This document shows positions 1-10,211 of a stretch of DNA of 64,000 bases, piece after piece; the stretch's first letter is position 1; each line of letters opens with the position of its first letter. Location: assembly GCF_000743575.1 (NCBI RefSeq), contig NZ_JQGC01000019.1:1-64000 (forward strand). Reading direction: 5' to 3'. Origin of the DNA: Devosia riboflavina (GTDB lineage: Bacteria > Pseudomonadota > Alphaproteobacteria > Rhizobiales > Devosiaceae). The notes beneath the pieces were generated by a model. It was not told where the DNA came from, searched no databases, and worked only from the letters and a program-made list of their open reading frames with translations. The position numbers were made by a program, and so were the translations under genes.

Positions 1-555
1 AGCAATCTGGCGCAGCTCCGCCAGCAGTTCGCTGCCGCCGAAGCCGAGCGCAAGAAGCGCGAGGAAGAGGAGCGTCAGCGCCAGGCTGCAGCCGCGCAGA
101 GCTCGTCGCAATCGCAGACCCCGCGGCCGACCCAGCCGGGGCCGACCCAGCTCGACTCTGATCTTGCCGACGACATCGCCTCGATCATCAACAATGCCCC
201 GACGACCGGTGGCACGACCGGGCAGGGCGGTTCGCCGACCCTTGGCGACACCACCGGCACCTCGGCTCGCCTCAGCCAGACGGCCATTGACGGGCTCGTG
301 GCGCGCATCAAGAATTGCTGGAACCTGCTACCGAGCGATTTCAACTCCGGCATGAACGTGACCCTGCGCGTTTCGATGAACCAGGATGGCAGCGTCAACG
401 GCACGCCGCAGATCGTTTCGGCCGACCAGACCCCTGCCGGCCAGGCCATTGCCCGCGCCGCGCAGCGTGCCGTCGTCCAGTGCGGCCCCTATACGATGCT
501 GTCGGCGGATTCCTTCAACGAGTGGCGCTCGATCGAAGTGGAACTCAGACCGTGA
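1..555 (+). CDS. tolA: TolA, C-terminal part (start lies outside the window)
   Basis: The frame is open from base 1 to a TGA and shows the last 184 residues. TolA is the inner-membrane protein of the Tol-Pal system that spans the periplasm and contacts TolB and Pal. The fragment begins with the Arg/Glu/Lys/Ala-rich helical region (KKREEEERQRQ), continues through a Thr/Pro/Gly linker, and ends in a TonB-C/TolA-III-like domain. That domain holds two cysteines (NCWNLL and VVQCGPY) at the spacing of the disulphide seen in TolA domain III. tolB starts 64 bases downstream, as in other tol-pal operons. The assignment rests on this context plus the C-terminal domain; the membrane anchor is not visible. 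Confidence 0.88.
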   Translation, partial: SNLAQLRQQFAAAEAERKKREEEERQRQAAAAQSSSQSQTPRPTQPGPTQLDSDLADDIASIINNAPTTGGTTGQGGSPTLGDTTGTSARLSQTAIDGLVARIKNCWNLLPSDFNSGMNVTLRVSMNQDGSVNGTPQIVSADQTPAGQAIARAAQRAVVQCGPYTMLSADSFNEWRSIEVELRP

Positions 556-619
556 CCTTGAATTTGCCCTGTTGCTGGCCAAAAACCGGCCAAACGGCGA
601 AATTGGAGACAACCAACTC

Positions 620-1930
620 ATGACGCTTCTTACCCGTCGCTCTGCGCTCAAGCTTGGCCTGGCCGGTGGCGCCCTGCTGGCAACCGCTCCCATGGCCATG
701 GCGCAGTTGCGCATCGTGGTTGAAGGGGCCAATTTCCAGCCCCTGCCGATCGCCATTCCGGACTTCGCCTCTTCCGACCCGACCTTTGGGCGCGAGATCG
801 CCGATATCGTGCGCAACAACCTGCGCCGGTCCGGCCTTTTCCTGCCGCTCGATCCGGCTTCGTTGCCGGTGCAGGTGGGCGACGTTAATGGCACGCCCGA
901 CTTCAACGTCTGGCGCACGGCCAATGTCGATGCTCTGGTCATGGGCTCGGTCGAGCGCGGCGGGCAGATTTCCTCCTCGGTCCGCGTCTGGGATACGCAG
1001 CAGGCGGCCCAGGTCGTGGGCAAGAGCTACAATACCGATCCCAATTCGGCGCGCCGCATTGGCCACATCGTCTCCGACGCCATTTATGAGCAGCTTGCCG
1101 GCGGCACGGGCTATTTCGATACCCGCGTCATCTACACCGCCGAAAGCGGCCCCAAGGCCAATCGCACGCGTCGCCTCGCCATCATGGATCAGGACGGCGC
1201 CAATGTGCAGTACCTGACCGATGGCTCCACTATGGCGCTGACGCCGCGCTTCGCGCCCAATGGCGATCTCGTCACCTATATGAATTTTGCCGATGGCAAT
1301 CCGCAGGTCTACCTGCTGCAGCTCTCCTCGGGCCAGCAGCAGCGCCTCGCCAATGTCGGCGCCATGACCTTTGCCCCCCGCTTCTCGCCCGATGGCGGCA
1401 CCGTCGTCTTCTCGGTCGAGCAGGGCGGGGCGACCAATATCTATGCGGTGGGCACGGGCGGCGGCCAGCCGATGCAGTTGACCTCGGGCGCGGCGATCGA
1501 TACCGGCCCCTCCTATTCGCCCGATGGCGGCCGCATCGTCTTTGAAAGCGACCGCGGCGGCTCGCCCCAGATCTACATGATGGGCGCCGGCGGCGGTAAC
1601 GCCCAGCGCATCAGCTTCGGCCAGGGCAGCTATTCGACCCCGGTCTGGTCCCCCAAGGGCGATCTCATCGCCTTTACCCGCCAGTCCGGCGGCCAGTTCC
1701 ATATCGGCATCATGGCCCCAGATGGCTCAGGCGAGCGCCTCCTTTATTCGAGCTATCACGCCGAAGGCCCCACCTGGGCGCCCAATGGCCGCGTCATCAT
1801 GTTCTTCCAGGATCCGGGCGGCAATGATGGCCCGCGCCTGATGAGCGTCGACATCTGGGGCCGCAATCCCCAGACCATCGCGACCGAAAGCTATGCCTCG
1901 GACCCGTCCTGGTCGGGGCTGCGCGGCTGA
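620..1930 (+). CDS. tolB: TolB, periplasmic beta-propeller of the Tol-Pal system
   Basis: 436 residues, the usual TolB length. ATG 620 was chosen because it begins the signal peptide; the open frame extends further upstream only by overlapping tolA. Residues 1-28 form a signal peptide ending MAMA before QLRI. An N-terminal alpha/beta domain follows, then a C-terminal six-blade propeller with repeats such as FSPDGG, YSPDGG and WSPKGD. TolB binds Pal at the outer membrane and supports envelope constriction during division. Oddly, the signal peptide starts TRRSALKLGL, resembling a twin-arginine motif, although TolB is normally a Sec substrate. A terminator hairpin follows directly, so pal probably also has its own promoter. 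Confidence 0.96.
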   Translation: MTLLTRRSALKLGLAGGALLATAPMAMAQLRIVVEGANFQPLPIAIPDFASSDPTFGREIADIVRNNLRRSGLFLPLDPASLPVQVGDVNGTPDFNVWRTANVDALVMGSVERGGQISSSVRVWDTQQAAQVVGKSYNTDPNSARRIGHIVSDAIYEQLAGGTGYFDTRVIYTAESGPKANRTRRLAIMDQDGANVQYLTDGSTMALTPRFAPNGDLVTYMNFADGNPQVYLLQLSSGQQQRLANVGAMTFAPRFSPDGGTVVFSVEQGGATNIYAVGTGGGQPMQLTSGAAIDTGPSYSPDGGRIVFESDRGGSPQIYMMGAGGGNAQRISFGQGSYSTPVWSPKGDLIAFTRQSGGQFHIGIMAPDGSGERLLYSSYHAEGPTWAPNGRVIMFFQDPGGNDGPRLMSVDIWGRNPQTIATESYASDPSWSGLRG

Positions 1931-1936
1931 TTTGAG

Positions 1937-1959
1937 AAGGGGGCTGCGGCCCCCTTTTT
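1937..1959 (+). terminator. Rho-independent terminator after tolB
   Basis: An 8-bp GC-rich stem (AAGGGGGC/GCCCCCTT) with loop TGCG runs straight into a T stretch, seven bases after the tolB stop. Confidence 0.85.
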
Positions 1960-2159
1960 CCTCTCCGGAATCCTTGCCGCTTAACCTTAACGTGATCGAC
2001 CATCCGTCCTGTTGCTCAAGTGCAACGTCACGAAAAAGCCCGGATTCCCGCCACATTCGCGCCCGAATAGGCAAAGATTAACCATTCTGGCGAACCCGTT
2101 TTTAAGATTAAGCGCGGTAAATGCTGCACTTAAGATTGTTGCCTTTTTGGAGCTACCCC

Positions 2160-2660
2160 GTGGCCATTCCCGCACCCATTTCGACCGCGTTGCGCGCTGC
2201 CGCGATGCTGTTTTTCGTCGTCGTCGTCGCTGCCTGTTCGCGCAGTTCCAATGATGCCGTCGGCCTGACCGGCGCCGGTAATCTCGGCCCGGGTGGTGGT
2301 GCTCCGGGCAGCCAGCAGGAATTCATCGTCACCGTCGGCGACCGCGTGTTCTTCACCACCGATTCGAGCTCGCTGACCTCGGAAGCCATGGCCACCCTCG
2401 ACAAGCAGGCTGCCTGGCTCAACCAGTACCAGAACTATCGCGTGCTGATCGAAGGCCATGCCGACGAACGCGGCACCCGCGAATACAATATCGCCCTCGG
2501 CGCCCGCCGCGCCTCGGTGGTCGTGAACTATCTCGTGTCCAAGGGCGTCAACGGCCAGCGCATTACCAGCCAGTCCTTCGGCAAGGAGCGCCCGGTCGCC
2601 ATCTGTAACGACATCTCCTGCTGGAGCCAGAACCGCCGCGCGGTCACGGTCGTGCAGTAA
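2160..2660 (+). CDS. pal: Pal, peptidoglycan-associated outer membrane lipoprotein
   Basis: GTG 2160 is preferred to ATG 2121. It has a GGAG eight bases upstream, gives the usual length (166 residues), and puts the hydrophobic stretch at the N-terminus. The lipobox is VAAC, with the acylated Cys at residue 26. A short Gly/Pro linker leads to an OmpA-type peptidoglycan-binding domain with the typical EGHADERGTREYN and LGARRA segments. Pal links the outer membrane to peptidoglycan and is relocated to the septum by TolQRAB. The 230-base gap after tolB contains a terminator and an AT-rich stretch with repeated TTAAGATTA-like words, suggesting separate transcription from tolB. Confidence 0.95.
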   Translation: MAIPAPISTALRAAAMLFFVVVVAACSRSSNDAVGLTGAGNLGPGGGAPGSQQEFIVTVGDRVFFTTDSSSLTSEAMATLDKQAAWLNQYQNYRVLIEGHADERGTREYNIALGARRASVVVNYLVSKGVNGQRITSQSFGKERPVAICNDISCWSQNRRAVTVVQ

Positions 2661-2776
2661 AATTCGGAGCGGCAGAAATGTCGCTCCAGCTTTCTCTACC
2701 GCATCGGATTTCCCGAAAACCGCCGACACTTTTCGGTCCGATGCTCAAATTCCAGTCGCAAGAACTGGAGGCAAGG

Positions 2777-2816
2777 AACGCCCGGTACCACGAAAGTGGG
2801 CCGGGTGTTTTGTTTT
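2777..2816 (+). terminator. Rho-independent terminator after pal
   Basis: Outer stem AACGCCCGG/CCGGGTGTT (one G-T pair) encloses an inner stem CCAC/GTGG with a GAAA tetraloop, followed by TTTGTTTT. It separates tol-pal from cpoB and argues against the cpoB frame starting at TTG 2815, which lies inside it. Confidence 0.85.
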
Positions 2817-2889
2817 GACCAAAATTGGCCTTTATCCAGAGGCCAAAGATACCCATCTTGTCGCGCATCGACCCATTGGAGAAAACGGC

Positions 2890-3918
2890 GTGAAGCTCGG
2901 AACGATCAACAGAAAGGCGCGCGCCGGTTTGTGCGCCATCGCCATCGGGCTGGGGCTCCTGCCCGCGGCCAATGCGCAGACCCTTCCTCCCGCCGAATTG
3001 GGCGGTCTCTCCTTCACCAATACCCAACCCGAACGCATTCTCGTGGCCCAGGTCGATCAGGCCCAGGTGCTGGTGCGCATGCAGCAGCTCGAAGAACAGA
3101 TTCGCCTGCTCAATGGCCAGATCGAGGGCCTGACTTTCCAGCTCACCCAGATGCAGGAAATCGTCAACCGCATGCAGGAAGACAATGAATTCCGCTTCCA
3201 GCAATTGGAAGGCGGTGCTGGGGGAAAAACTGAGGCGGCGACCCAACCCGGTGGCGTGACGCCGCCCGAGGCGTCGCCGCAGACCCAGGTCCCGACCGGT
3301 GAAGATGCCGTGCCGCTGACCCAGATCCCCGAACAGGGCGTCAAGCCGCTGCCGGGCGAAGCGGAATTCGATCCGACCTTTGACGATCAATCGGCTTTGC
3401 CCATGGATGATCTGGGCAATTCGTCCGATCCGCTGGTGGGCACCGGGCAGACGGGCGGCATTGACCTCACGACCGGACAACCGCTCGATCTCAGCTATAA
3501 CCCAGCCACGATTTCGACCGGCGATGCCGATGCCGACGCGCAATTTGCCGCCGGCTACGAGGCCTATGCGTCCGGCGACTATGCCTTTGCCGCGGATCAG
3601 TTCGACCAGTTCGTGTCGCTCTATCCTGACAATCCGCAAGTGCCGGAAGCTGCCAATTTCCTGGGTGATGCCTTGCTGACGCAGGGCTCCTACGATCAGG
3701 CGGCCGAAGTTCTGCTCGATACGTTCCAAAAACATCCCAATAGCCCGCGCGCGCCCGACCTGCTGCTGAAGCTCGGCATGGCCCTTTCCGGGGCCGGAGA
3801 GCGCGAAACCGCCTGCCGCACCTTCAATGAGGTCGACAAGCGCTATACGACCCAACCTCCGGCTTTCGTCGCGCGGCTTGCCGAGGAGAAAGCCAAGGCC
3901 GAATGCCCGCCAGCCTGA
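2890..3918 (+). CDS. cpoB: CpoB/YbgF, Tol-Pal-associated coiled-coil and TPR protein
   Basis: GTG 2890 has a GGAG at an eight-base spacing and begins the signal peptide (through AANAQ), giving 342 residues; the frame opens earlier but inside a terminator. After the signal peptide comes a coiled coil rich in Gln, Leu and Glu (RMQQLEEQIRLLNGQ region), then a Pro/Thr/Gly-rich linker, and a C-terminal TPR domain of about 120 residues with typical blocks (AGYEAYASGDYAFAADQF). CpoB is periplasmic and coordinates Tol-Pal with septal peptidoglycan synthesis. Its last 16 bases overlap the start of tilS, a common alphaproteobacterial arrangement. Confidence 0.92.
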   Translation: MKLGTINRKARAGLCAIAIGLGLLPAANAQTLPPAELGGLSFTNTQPERILVAQVDQAQVLVRMQQLEEQIRLLNGQIEGLTFQLTQMQEIVNRMQEDNEFRFQQLEGGAGGKTEAATQPGGVTPPEASPQTQVPTGEDAVPLTQIPEQGVKPLPGEAEFDPTFDDQSALPMDDLGNSSDPLVGTGQTGGIDLTTGQPLDLSYNPATISTGDADADAQFAAGYEAYASGDYAFAADQFDQFVSLYPDNPQVPEAANFLGDALLTQGSYDQAAEVLLDTFQKHPNSPRAPDLLLKLGMALSGAGERETACRTFNEVDKRYTTQPPAFVARLAEEKAKAECPPA

Positions 3919-5177
3919 CCCCCGATCTCACCGATCAGGCGACCCTGGCAAATCTATTCGCCCCAATCGCGAGCGAGGCCGTCATTGGCCTCGCCGTTTC
4001 GGGTGGTCCCGATAGTCTGGCGCTCATGCTCCTCGCCCATCGCTGGGTTTTGGGGGGCGAATCCTCCCCGCGGATCATCGTCTACAGCCTCGATCATGGT
4101 CTCAGACCCGAGGCGGCCGATGAGGTCGCCATGGTGGCGGCCGAGGCGGGAAAACTCGGCTTCGAGTTTCGTGGGCTCAAGTGGAGCGAAGGCCATCCTG
4201 AAACGGGCCTGCAGGAAGCGGCGCGACAGGCGCGCTACCGGCTGATCGGCGATGCCATGGCCTCGGACGGTGCAAATGTCCTGCTCACCGCCCATCATCG
4301 TGCCGATCAGGCCGAAACCATTTTGATGCGTCTTGCCCATGGCAGTGGTCTGGATGGTCTCAAGGGCATGGTGCCGTTTTCCGAGGTCGAAGGCGTGCGG
4401 GTTTTCCGGCCGCTGCTCGATGTCGAGCCCGCTGCACTCGGCGCGATCGTCGAAGAGGCCGGCCTTTCGCCGGCCTATGATCCTTCCAATAATGACGAAG
4501 ACTATGAGCGTGTCCGCTGGCGTCGCCTGCTGCCGTCGCTCGCCAAGGAAGGGCTTGATGGCGCCGCGCTCTCGCGCTTTGCCAGCCGCATGGCCGAGGC
4601 CGATCAGGCTCTTGCCCAGCTTGCCGATGCCGCCTTTGCCGAGCTGGTCGAAATCGATGGCTTTGGCGCCGCCTCCCTGCCGCTCGATGCCCTGAGCCAG
4701 CTTGGACCCGCAACCGGCCGGCGCGTGCTGAGCCGTATCCTCGCCGTGGTCGGCGGGCGGCAAAAGCCGCGTGCCTTGGGGCAGGTGGAACGGCTCTTCG
4801 AGCAGATCACCACCAATACGCTGCCCCGCGGCACGACGCTGCTCGGTACGGTCATCCGTGTCAAGGACGGTTTCGTCACCATTGCCCGTGAGCCGGGCCG
4901 GGCGCTGCCTGACGATCAGGCCTTGCCGCCCCAGGGAGTGCTCGTCTGGGACGAGCGTTTTGAGATCACCAATGTCTCGGAAGAGACGGGTCTCGTCGCT
5001 TCCGCCACCGACTTCTTCCCCCGCCACCGGCTCGAAGAAGTGCTGGGGTTCAAGGTAACGACCCCAGCCGAGGCCATCCGCACCGCCCCCATCGTGCGTG
5101 ATGCGAGCGGGGCCGTCCTGTCGCTCGGTGGCTGGTCCTTCGATGAGCGAGTCAAGGTGACGGTGCTGGTCAACTAA
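3903..5177 (+). CDS. tilS: TilS, tRNA(Ile) lysidine synthetase
   Basis: 424 residues. TilS uses ATP to attach lysine to C34 of the CAU-anticodon tRNA(Ile), switching it to read AUA. The PP-loop SGGPDS lies at residues 33-38, followed by the conserved YSLDHGLRPE and a second motif LLTAHHRADQAETILMRL. The C-terminal half carries the TilS substrate-binding domain (FPRHRLEEVLGFKV region). ATG 3903 overlaps cpoB by 16 bases, so translation is probably coupled. The downstream gap of about 690 bases carries repeats, so ftsH is likely transcribed separately. Confidence 0.95.
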   Translation: MPASLTPDLTDQATLANLFAPIASEAVIGLAVSGGPDSLALMLLAHRWVLGGESSPRIIVYSLDHGLRPEAADEVAMVAAEAGKLGFEFRGLKWSEGHPETGLQEAARQARYRLIGDAMASDGANVLLTAHHRADQAETILMRLAHGSGLDGLKGMVPFSEVEGVRVFRPLLDVEPAALGAIVEEAGLSPAYDPSNNDEDYERVRWRRLLPSLAKEGLDGAALSRFASRMAEADQALAQLADAAFAELVEIDGFGAASLPLDALSQLGPATGRRVLSRILAVVGGRQKPRALGQVERLFEQITTNTLPRGTTLLGTVIRVKDGFVTIAREPGRALPDDQALPPQGVLVWDERFEITNVSEETGLVASATDFFPRHRLEEVLGFKVTTPAEAIRTAPIVRDASGAVLSLGGWSFDERVKVTVLVN

Positions 5178-5204
5178 CTGCTGAATTTCTCTTTGCCCAC
5201 CGGC

Positions 5205-5311
5205 TGTCACCCCGGCGCAGGCCGGGGCCCATCCTGAAATGTGTCGGCTCTATCTCCCCATCGTGGCTTGTCGATTGCAGGAGATGGGCCCCGGCCTGCG
5301 CCGGGGTGACA
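5205..5311. repeat. Double REP-like (BIME-type) element
   Basis: Two perfect 29-bp inverted copies (5205-5233 and 5283-5311) are separated by 49 bases. Each copy contains its own palindrome, CCCCGGC-GCAG-GCCGGGG, or the reverse complement in the second copy. Paired, inverted, self-palindromic units in an intergenic space are the architecture of BIMEs. Confidence 0.75.
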
Positions 5312-5578
5312 TCGAGTTTGTGAGTGGATAGGGCCGCAAACTCGATACGCCACCCCCTCTTCGACCGGGAAAGGGGGTGGTACGGGCAAATCTATCCATC
5401 TTATCCCCGCCCCGAATTATGCCCCCATAATAGCCCCATCCAACCTCGCATGGACGGTCTGCAGACGACAGTAGCGAGGGGGCCCGGCAGGGGATCGTCT
5501 CCCATGCACGTTCGGGGCTGGCCGCTTGCGACGAGCGATCAAAAGTCGCCGATAGTTCCCGCCCGAAAAGAGGGCACT

Positions 5579-5633
5579 CCGGAGCGGTATTCGCTTCAAT
5601 TATCAAAATACTTCGAGGCGAATGCCGCTCCGG
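5579..5633. repeat. Imperfect 16-bp inverted repeat
   Basis: CCGGAGCGGTATTCGC (5579-5594) pairs with GCGAATGCCGCTCCGG (5618-5633) with one mismatch around a 23-base AT-rich loop. No T tract follows, so it is not an obvious terminator; it may be an RNA or repeat structure. Confidence 0.5.
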
Positions 5634-5870
5634 GGTCCGTCCACCAAAATCGTCCCGCGACACATCGTCGGCGGGAGCGAAATGCTATGATCGAACAGGT
5701 ATCCTGGCCGGAACCGCGTCAGGCCATATCCCGTTAACCCCGTCGCGACAAAATGACTGGACGTAAAGCCCGGGACGCCGCAGGTACTGCCCTTGTAACG
5801 CCCCAATGACGGTCTTACATTCGGCCTAATGCTGCCGCGTCGCGCGCTGGCTTCCTCCGGGACAGGATTG

Positions 5871-7802
<1,932 letters not shown>

Positions 7803-7815
7803 GGCTAGTTTTTCC

Positions 7816-7844
7816 AAGGGCCACCTACGGGTGGCCCTTTTCTT
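7816..7844 (+). terminator. Rho-independent terminator after ftsH
   Basis: A perfect 10-bp stem AAGGGCCACC/GGTGGCCCTT with loop TACG is followed by TTCTT. Confidence 0.9.
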
Positions 7845-7916
7845 GTCCAAATCGCTGCGCTACTTGCCGTGAAAGTGGTATTGAATGCAGCAGACCAGTT
7901 ATCGAGGGAGTGCGCG

Positions 7917-9260
7917 ATGGCCCGCAAATATTTCGGCACGGACGGTATTCGGGGCATGGCCAATGGCGACAAGCTGACACCCGATCTCGCCATGAAGGTC
8001 GGCATGGCTGCCGGCACCAAGTTCGTCCGCGGCGAGCACCGCAATCGCGTCGTCATCGGCAAGGATACGCGCCGCTCGGGCTATATGCTGGAAAATGCCC
8101 TGGGCGCGGGTTTTACTGCCGTGGGCATGGATGTCTATTTTCTCGGGCCGATGCCGACCCCGGCCGTCGCCATGCTGACCCGTTCGCTGCGCGCAGATCT
8201 CGGCGTGATGATCTCGGCCTCGCACAACCCCTATGAAGACAATGGCATCAAGTTTTTCCGTCCGGACGGCTACAAGCTCAGCGACGAACTTGAAGCCGAG
8301 ATCGAAAGACTGATCGAGACCGATACGTCCAAGCTTCTGGCGCATGGCATGGAAATCGGTCGCGCCTATCGCGACGAGGAAGCCCGTACGCGCTATATCG
8401 AATATGCCAAGCGCACCCTGCCGCGCGGCGTCGACCTGTCGGGCCTGCGCGTGGTGCTCGATTGCGCCAATGGCGCCGCCTACAAGGTTGCTCCGGTGGC
8501 GCTCTGGGAACTGGGCGCCGAGGTGATCGCCATCGGCGTCGAGCCCAATGGCTATAATATCAATCACAAGGTCGGCTCCACCGCGCCCGAAGCCGTCGCG
8601 GCCAAGGTCAAGGAAGTGCGCGCCGATATCGGCATTGCGCTCGATGGCGACGCCGATCGTGTCATCATCATCGATGAAAAGGGCAATGTGGTCGATGGCG
8701 ACCAGTTCATGGCCGTTATCGCGCAGAGCTGGATGGAACGCGAAATGCTGGTCGGCGGCGGTATCGTCGCCACCATCATGAGCAATCTCGGCCTCGAACG
8801 CTATCTGACCGGCCTTGGCCTGACGCTTGAGCGCACCCAGGTGGGCGATCGCTATGTGCTCGAAGCCATGCGCTCCAAGGGCTTCAACGTCGGCGGCGAA
8901 CAGTCCGGCCACATCATCCTGTCCGATTTCACGACGACGGGCGATGGCCTCGTGGCGGCGCTGCAATTGCTCTCGGTGCTGAAGCAACAAAACATTCCGA
9001 TTTCGGAAATCTGCCACCGCTTCGAAAAAGTGCCGCAGCTCCTGCGCAATGTGCGCTTCAAGTCCGGCAAGCCGCTCGACGACAAGCACGTCAAGCAGGC
9101 GATCGCCGATGCGCAGTCGACCCTGGGCAGCGCCGGCCGCCTCGTGGTGCGTGCCTCGGGCACGGAGCCGGTGATCCGCGTCATGGGCGAAGCGGACGAT
9201 GCGGCCTTGGTCGAAAATATCGTCGGCCAAGTCGAAGCGGCCATCAGGCAGATCGCGTAG
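7917..9260 (+). CDS. glmM: GlmM, phosphoglucosamine mutase
   Basis: 447 residues from ATG 7917, with a GGGAG about six bases upstream; the protein opens [13 protein letters not shown], the typical GlmM start. It converts glucosamine-6-phosphate to glucosamine-1-phosphate for UDP-GlcNAc, feeding peptidoglycan and lipopolysaccharide. The active phosphoserine lies in [12 protein letters not shown] at residue 102, the position used in E. coli. The metal-binding loop is DGDADR and the sugar-binding loop is GGEQSGH. The C-terminal phosphate-binding motif is [12 protein letters not shown]. ftsH-glmM adjacency is usual, but the terminator between them suggests glmM has its own promoter. Confidence 0.97.
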   Translation: MARKYFGTDGIRGMANGDKLTPDLAMKVGMAAGTKFVRGEHRNRVVIGKDTRRSGYMLENALGAGFTAVGMDVYFLGPMPTPAVAMLTRSLRADLGVMISASHNPYEDNGIKFFRPDGYKLSDELEAEIERLIETDTSKLLAHGMEIGRAYRDEEARTRYIEYAKRTLPRGVDLSGLRVVLDCANGAAYKVAPVALWELGAEVIAIGVEPNGYNINHKVGSTAPEAVAAKVKEVRADIGIALDGDADRVIIIDEKGNVVDGDQFMAVIAQSWMEREMLVGGGIVATIMSNLGLERYLTGLGLTLERTQVGDRYVLEAMRSKGFNVGGEQSGHIILSDFTTTGDGLVAALQLLSVLKQQNIPISEICHRFEKVPQLLRNVRFKSGKPLDDKHVKQAIADAQSTLGSAGRLVVRASGTEPVIRVMGEADDAALVENIVGQVEAAIRQIA

Positions 9261-9362
9261 GGCTTCGTTAGGGTTAAAATCTAGGGTTAAGCGAGCTTTA
9301 ACGAGTTTGTCCGATATTTGCCTCAATCGACGAAGCGTCGTGGCAAACAAAGGACTGAACCC

Positions 9363-10091
9363 ATGCGCAAGCTCATTGCTGCGTTCCTGTTGACCGGAAC
9401 AGCAGTGGCAGGCCCGGCAATTGCCGCGGACCTTCCCTATTACCCGCCTGTGATCGAAATTCCTGATGTCGACTACGGCGTCTCGGGCAGCTTCTACCTG
9501 CGCGGCAGCGCCGCCGGCAATGCGATGTGGGCCAAGGAAGTTTTCCACCCCACAGCAAATCCGCGCACCTATGCCATCACCGACTATGGCTATGGCTACT
9601 CGGTCGGCGCCGGTGTCGGCTACGAAACCGGCACGGGCCTGCGCGTCGACGCCACCGTCGACTACCTTGCCAACGACAATATGCGCGCCAACATCACCGA
9701 CACGTCGGGCGCCCTGGCCAATGGCGTGCACAGCCTGCAACTGCGCTCCACGGTCGTTCTGGCCAACGCCTATTACGATTTCGGTTTCGGTGAGATGGGC
9801 TATGGCGCTGCTGGCGGCGCTTTCGGCTATGTCGGCGCCGGTGCCGGTCTTGCCTTCAACGACGTCATCACCACGGGGCCCGGCCCGGCCGATACGCACG
9901 GTACCAATACCAGCCTCGCGGCTGCCGGTATGGTCGGTGTCGGCTATGACTTCGGCCACATCGTTGCCGACGTTGGCTATCGCGGCCTCTATATCGATCA
10001 GGTTGCCAACAACACTGCCGTTGCGCCCTATTCGATCAATGGCGCCTGGATCCACGAAGTGCGCGGCACGCTGCGCTACCGCTTCAACTGA
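9363..10091 (+). CDS. Small beta-barrel outer membrane protein (Omp25/OprF-like fold)
   Basis: 242 residues from ATG 9363, preceded by AAAGGA. The signal peptide ends PAIAA near residue 22. The mature part is rich in Gly, Tyr and alternating hydrophobic residues (YGYGYSVGAGVGY, MVGVGYDFGHIVADVGYRG). It ends with the aromatic-containing strand LRYRFN, typical of BamA-assembled eight-stranded barrels. Such surface proteins are abundant in Hyphomicrobiales; the specific role is unknown. The upstream gap has repeated AGGGTTAA words at 9269 and 9284. A terminator follows the stop, so it is probably monocistronic. An in-frame upstream start is possible, but the chosen one fits the signal peptide. 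Confidence 0.85.
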   Translation: MRKLIAAFLLTGTAVAGPAIAADLPYYPPVIEIPDVDYGVSGSFYLRGSAAGNAMWAKEVFHPTANPRTYAITDYGYGYSVGAGVGYETGTGLRVDATVDYLANDNMRANITDTSGALANGVHSLQLRSTVVLANAYYDFGFGEMGYGAAGGAFGYVGAGAGLAFNDVITTGPGPADTHGTNTSLAAAGMVGVGYDFGHIVADVGYRGLYIDQVANNTAVAPYSINGAWIHEVRGTLRYRFN

Positions 10092-10116
10092 TATCCAGCC
10101 AGTCTTCCCATGCAGC

Positions 10117-10148
10117 GGCGCTCACCTCAGGTGGGTGCCGTTTCTTTT
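10117..10148 (+). terminator. Terminator after the outer membrane protein gene
   Basis: A 10-bp stem GGCGCTCACC/GGTGGGTGCC (two G-T pairs) with loop TCA is followed by GTTTCTTTT. Confidence 0.75.
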
Positions 10149-10211
10149 GCGCCGTAGACAACAGGCCGCCGCAATGATTTCGTCGGTTGAGGGACATTGG
10201 AGGAGACGGTC

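Larger units (their letters stand above)
5178..5870. other. Long intergenic region tilS-ftsH with repeats
   Basis: 693 bases without a credible gene. It holds a double REP-like element (5205-5311), a short stem CCACCCCCT/AGGGGGTGG (5350-5380) and an imperfect 16-bp hairpin (5579-5633). Bases 5690-5870 should hold the ftsH promoter, but no confident -35/-10 pair could be picked. Short frames here have odd composition (Arg/Pro-rich) and no ribosome binding site. Confidence 0.7.

Noticed and set aside
5324-5737. 137-codon plus-strand frame in the tilS-ftsH gap
   Set aside because: It runs through palindromic repeats, has no ribosome binding site and reads as Arg/Pro-rich nonsense.
5790-5830. 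Possible heat-shock (RpoH) promoter before ftsH: CTTGTAAC followed by CCCCAAT
   Set aside because: The two boxes are almost adjacent rather than 11-16 bases apart, so the match is not convincing.
7899-10055. 718-residue open frame on the minus strand opposite glmM and the outer membrane protein gene
   Set aside because: Its composition (His, Asp, Arg, Ile, Gly) is what antisense of GC-rich genes produces; it crosses an intergenic gap and lacks any domain. glmM and the beta-barrel gene explain the region.
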